Source: Siderastrea siderea
Taxonomy: Eukaryota; Cnidaria; Anthozoa; Scleractinia; Rhizangiidae
NCBI GenBank assembly: GCA_964030785.1
Contig: OZ034967.1
Location: 57,081,665-57,145,664, forward strand
DNA: 64,000 nucleotides
Direction: 5' to 3'
Under the pieces are notes generated by a model, which was given only the letters and a program-made list of their open reading frames with translations, ran no database searches and was not told the origin of the DNA. Positions 61,483 through 64,000 of the stretch are shown here, one piece after another. Made by a program: the position numbers and the translations under genes. How positions within the stretch are numbered: the first letter of the stretch is position 1; each line of letters begins with the position of its first letter.

Positions 61483-62427
61483 CGTTCATTTTTTCTTCGC
61501 TTCCGTTGTCCGTACACGTACGTTTATAAGATTATAAAAATGCCAGACTATTGTGCACTAAAATAGCAGTTTAACATGCAGCACTTTCATAGTTTCAGAA
61601 AAAGTGGTTGAAGACGTCGGGCTCACAGAGGAATAGTTGTGAACGAAATTGTAAACTTATAAAAATTTCACGATAAATATTTGACCTAATTAACGTGCCC
61701 TTTATTTGCACAATATGTTACAGAGATATGAATATATTACAAGCTGTCATGCAAATGTAAATTCATGAGGGTTTGAAGGGTATTCAGTGAAATTTATTTG
61801 ACAAAATGGAGAAAGTGACAACAGTTTACGAAAAATTTGGACAGCCGTGAATGCATTAAATGACATTAAACTCAAATATAACCGATCGGACATAAAAGCT
61901 ACTCAGTTAATCCTTCCAGGTTAACGTCTAGCGTTCTTTATATATTTCTTATTATGTTATCTGGGAGCATTTCAATAAACATCAAGACATGCTATCTTTG
62001 GCGATTTTATTTTCTTACCAGCTGTATGTTTGGTCATTATAAGTGATACAGTACGGAAAAAAATAGGTGCTTGTACTAAATGATGGTGCTCTAACGAGCA
62101 ACACAAATTGGTTTAATTTTTGAGAAGTTAATATAGAGGAAATATTAATATTAAAAGGCTTGAAACTACTCGCCTAAAATTATACAAAATTAAATATTGC
62201 CTTTACTTTCGGCTTTGCCTGCATCTTGAGAAGTTTTGTGTAAAGTATGTGCTAGGCTCGAGAAAGCAAGTTTGAATAGGCTGCGGTAACTGGAAACTAC
62301 TGCTCCAACAATAATCATGAAAAGTAAACAAGTTTCAAATCCCTGCGACGAGGCCGATATTTTCCCTTTAATTTCTCTTATTTTTGGTTCGGTTTGCAAA
62401 GAAATCAGTGCTACTTGTAAAACTATT

Positions 62428-62556
62428 TAGGGTTGTAGGATCCGTGTAATAGTTTCAGTAGCCCTGTTGATGTAAGGTGCGGTTGCAATAGTGTAAAGTA
62501 TGGTAGCAGTGATGACTGCGTGCAGTAGTGACTATCGCACGGATCTTACAACCCTA
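62428..62556. repeat. Small TIR element, 129 bp
   Basis: TAGGGTTGTAGGATCCGTG at the left is inverted at the right (CACGGATCTTACAACCCTA) with one mismatch; no coding capacity. Confidence 0.7.
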
Positions 62557-64000
62557 CAACATGCGTGTTGCTCACAAACCTATCACTACTTTATGACAAC
62601 TACTTACGAACGTTAAGGACAAAGACGAACCGAACACGGACAGTGGGCAGTCTATAAGATTAAAGGCTGCAACTGCCAGGCCACTTACATTGCTCACTGC
62701 TGAGACCGGCAGAAATTTGAACATCCGACTGACTGAACCACAGGACGAAATGGTAGATTTACTTGTCTAATAGCTCCATCCGGGAATTTTACCTGGCGAT
62801 GAGTATAAAGCTGCTCTCTTTCCTCTGAATGACAACAAGTATGAGTGGTAGCTGTTTGCAAGAGATTCAGCCAATGAATTTGTACAAGGTCACTGGCTTA
62901 TATTAAAATAGCCTGACTGAATCTCTTGTAAACAATCATTCATGTGTACTAGCTATTAATTATTTTACAGAAGGCATATTGACAGCCATCAAATAATCAG
63001 TCAGAACCCCTTGACTGCATTTTTAAAATTGATTGTTTGGTAGCTGTTGATAAATACATGTACATATAGTTACATGACTTGTATGTGATAACAGCTTCAT
63101 TGGTCAATTCATTTGCCGATCCCGGGGATGCAGAGTTATTTGCAGATACAGTTAACCGGTGTGCAATTGCCAATCAGAGAGTTAGAAATTCAGTGATTAC
63201 TGAAGAGCAGAATTACAAATGTAACATAATGTGTGAAATGATTTTGGTGCTCTGTGCATGAAATTAATGTTATGTTATCAAGAGATACCACCCTTTTTCT
63301 CGGGGAGGAAAGCCTTACCCGAGTGAGTGGTAGAAATCAAGGCTGGGCTTAATTGATGAAAATCAGCTGACACACTCAGTGAACTCTGGACTACTTTAAG
63401 TTTTTAAATTTAGACATTTAGTGTTACCCCATATTTGGTAAAAATATGTTTCTCACTTTGCAGAGAAAACAAGATGCTACTGGTGATTCCTTTGGAGAGA
63501 GGTAAAGATCATTGTTATCCCTTGCACTTTAGTCTCCAATATTTATGTGTTGCATGTAATTCTGTATACATGTACATATTTTTTATTGAATTGAAAACTG
63601 ATGAACCGGCAGTTACCATCTGCTACTAAAGAAATTGTGGGACAGACACTTTCTTTATATGGACACTCATAACAGACAGTAATTGCAATTCTTCTGTCCC
63701 CACCAATCCAGTAGCTCACGCATATATATCAGCATGCTCTGTTAGTATGTACAACAGACTGGTCAAGGTGACAATGTTGCCATAAAAATTTTAATGTCAC
63801 TTGATGGGATTGAACAATATTCAGTCTGTTTGTCTGAACCTCAAGAGAAAATGTCAGTCAAGAGCAACAGTTTTTTTTTTCTTATTTTAAATATGAAAAT
63901 AATTCACTTTAAATTTATTTGTGTTCTACTGCTATGGATGGTTGATATAAGAGAAAACTTAAATTTTCACTTTGGTCAGAGAAAAGTGTCTGTTGTCCTC

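Larger units (their letters stand above)
58944..64000. other. Right flank, no recognised gene
   Basis: Apart from the small repeats and weak ORFs listed separately, I see no domain, long open frame or RNA gene in this stretch. The open frames from 62600 to 63650 are short and without splice partners that I could confirm. Confidence 0.45.

Overview
The window is eukaryotic: spliced genes with GT-AG introns, long AT-rich intergenic DNA, SINEs, LINEs, Penelope-like and MITE repeats. Gene and repeat types suggest an anthozoan cnidarian (a coral-like genome). This is inferred from recognised families, not from a marker gene.

The main parts are as follows. (1) 1-3775 is a diverged duplicate of 55213-58528 and carries a second copy of the first exon of the channel gene described below. 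(2) 3971-20946 is a 16,976-bp Polinton/Maverick, a self-synthesising virus-like DNA transposon. It is bounded by a perfect 6-bp target duplication (TATCTG) and inverted terminal repeats of 250 and 223 bp, and has about 20 genes. These encode protein-primed DNA polymerase B, integrase with chromodomain, PLA2-like protein, adenovirus-type protease, major and minor capsid proteins, packaging ATPase, a fibre-like protein, a VLTF3-like zinc-ribbon factor and several small proteins. The polymerase, the PLA2 gene, one structural gene, the fibre gene and one membrane protein are broken by single stops or frameshifts. Integrase, ATPase, both capsid proteins and the VLTF3-like gene are open. Most virion genes share a TCTAA element just before a TATATG start. 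(3) 20953-32638 is host DNA with a 5'-truncated jockey-like LINE, a SINE-like sequence, hairpin and TIR repeats, and a possible three-exon gene for a lysine-rich protein.

(4) 32639-56485 (minus strand) is one host gene that I reconstructed as 17 coding exons with consistent phases, giving 1,368 codons. It encodes a TRP-family cation channel with a von Willebrand A domain in the extracellular S1-S2 loop, a SPRY domain after the TRP box, and a long C-terminal coiled coil. Its introns hold a Penelope-like element with 12-bp target duplications, a SINE, a 205-bp tandem array, a SAM-like exon pair on the other strand and MITEs. (5) 58529-64000 is mostly repeat-rich DNA with no recognised gene.

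Within the Polinton the genes form a capsid module (protease, capsid proteins, ATPase, internal virion proteins), a replication/integration module (polymerase, integrase) and a putative late-transcription factor. In the host gene, a paralogous first exon in the same orientation at the left edge suggests a tandem family of such channels, with the Polinton inserted in the spacer between the two copies.
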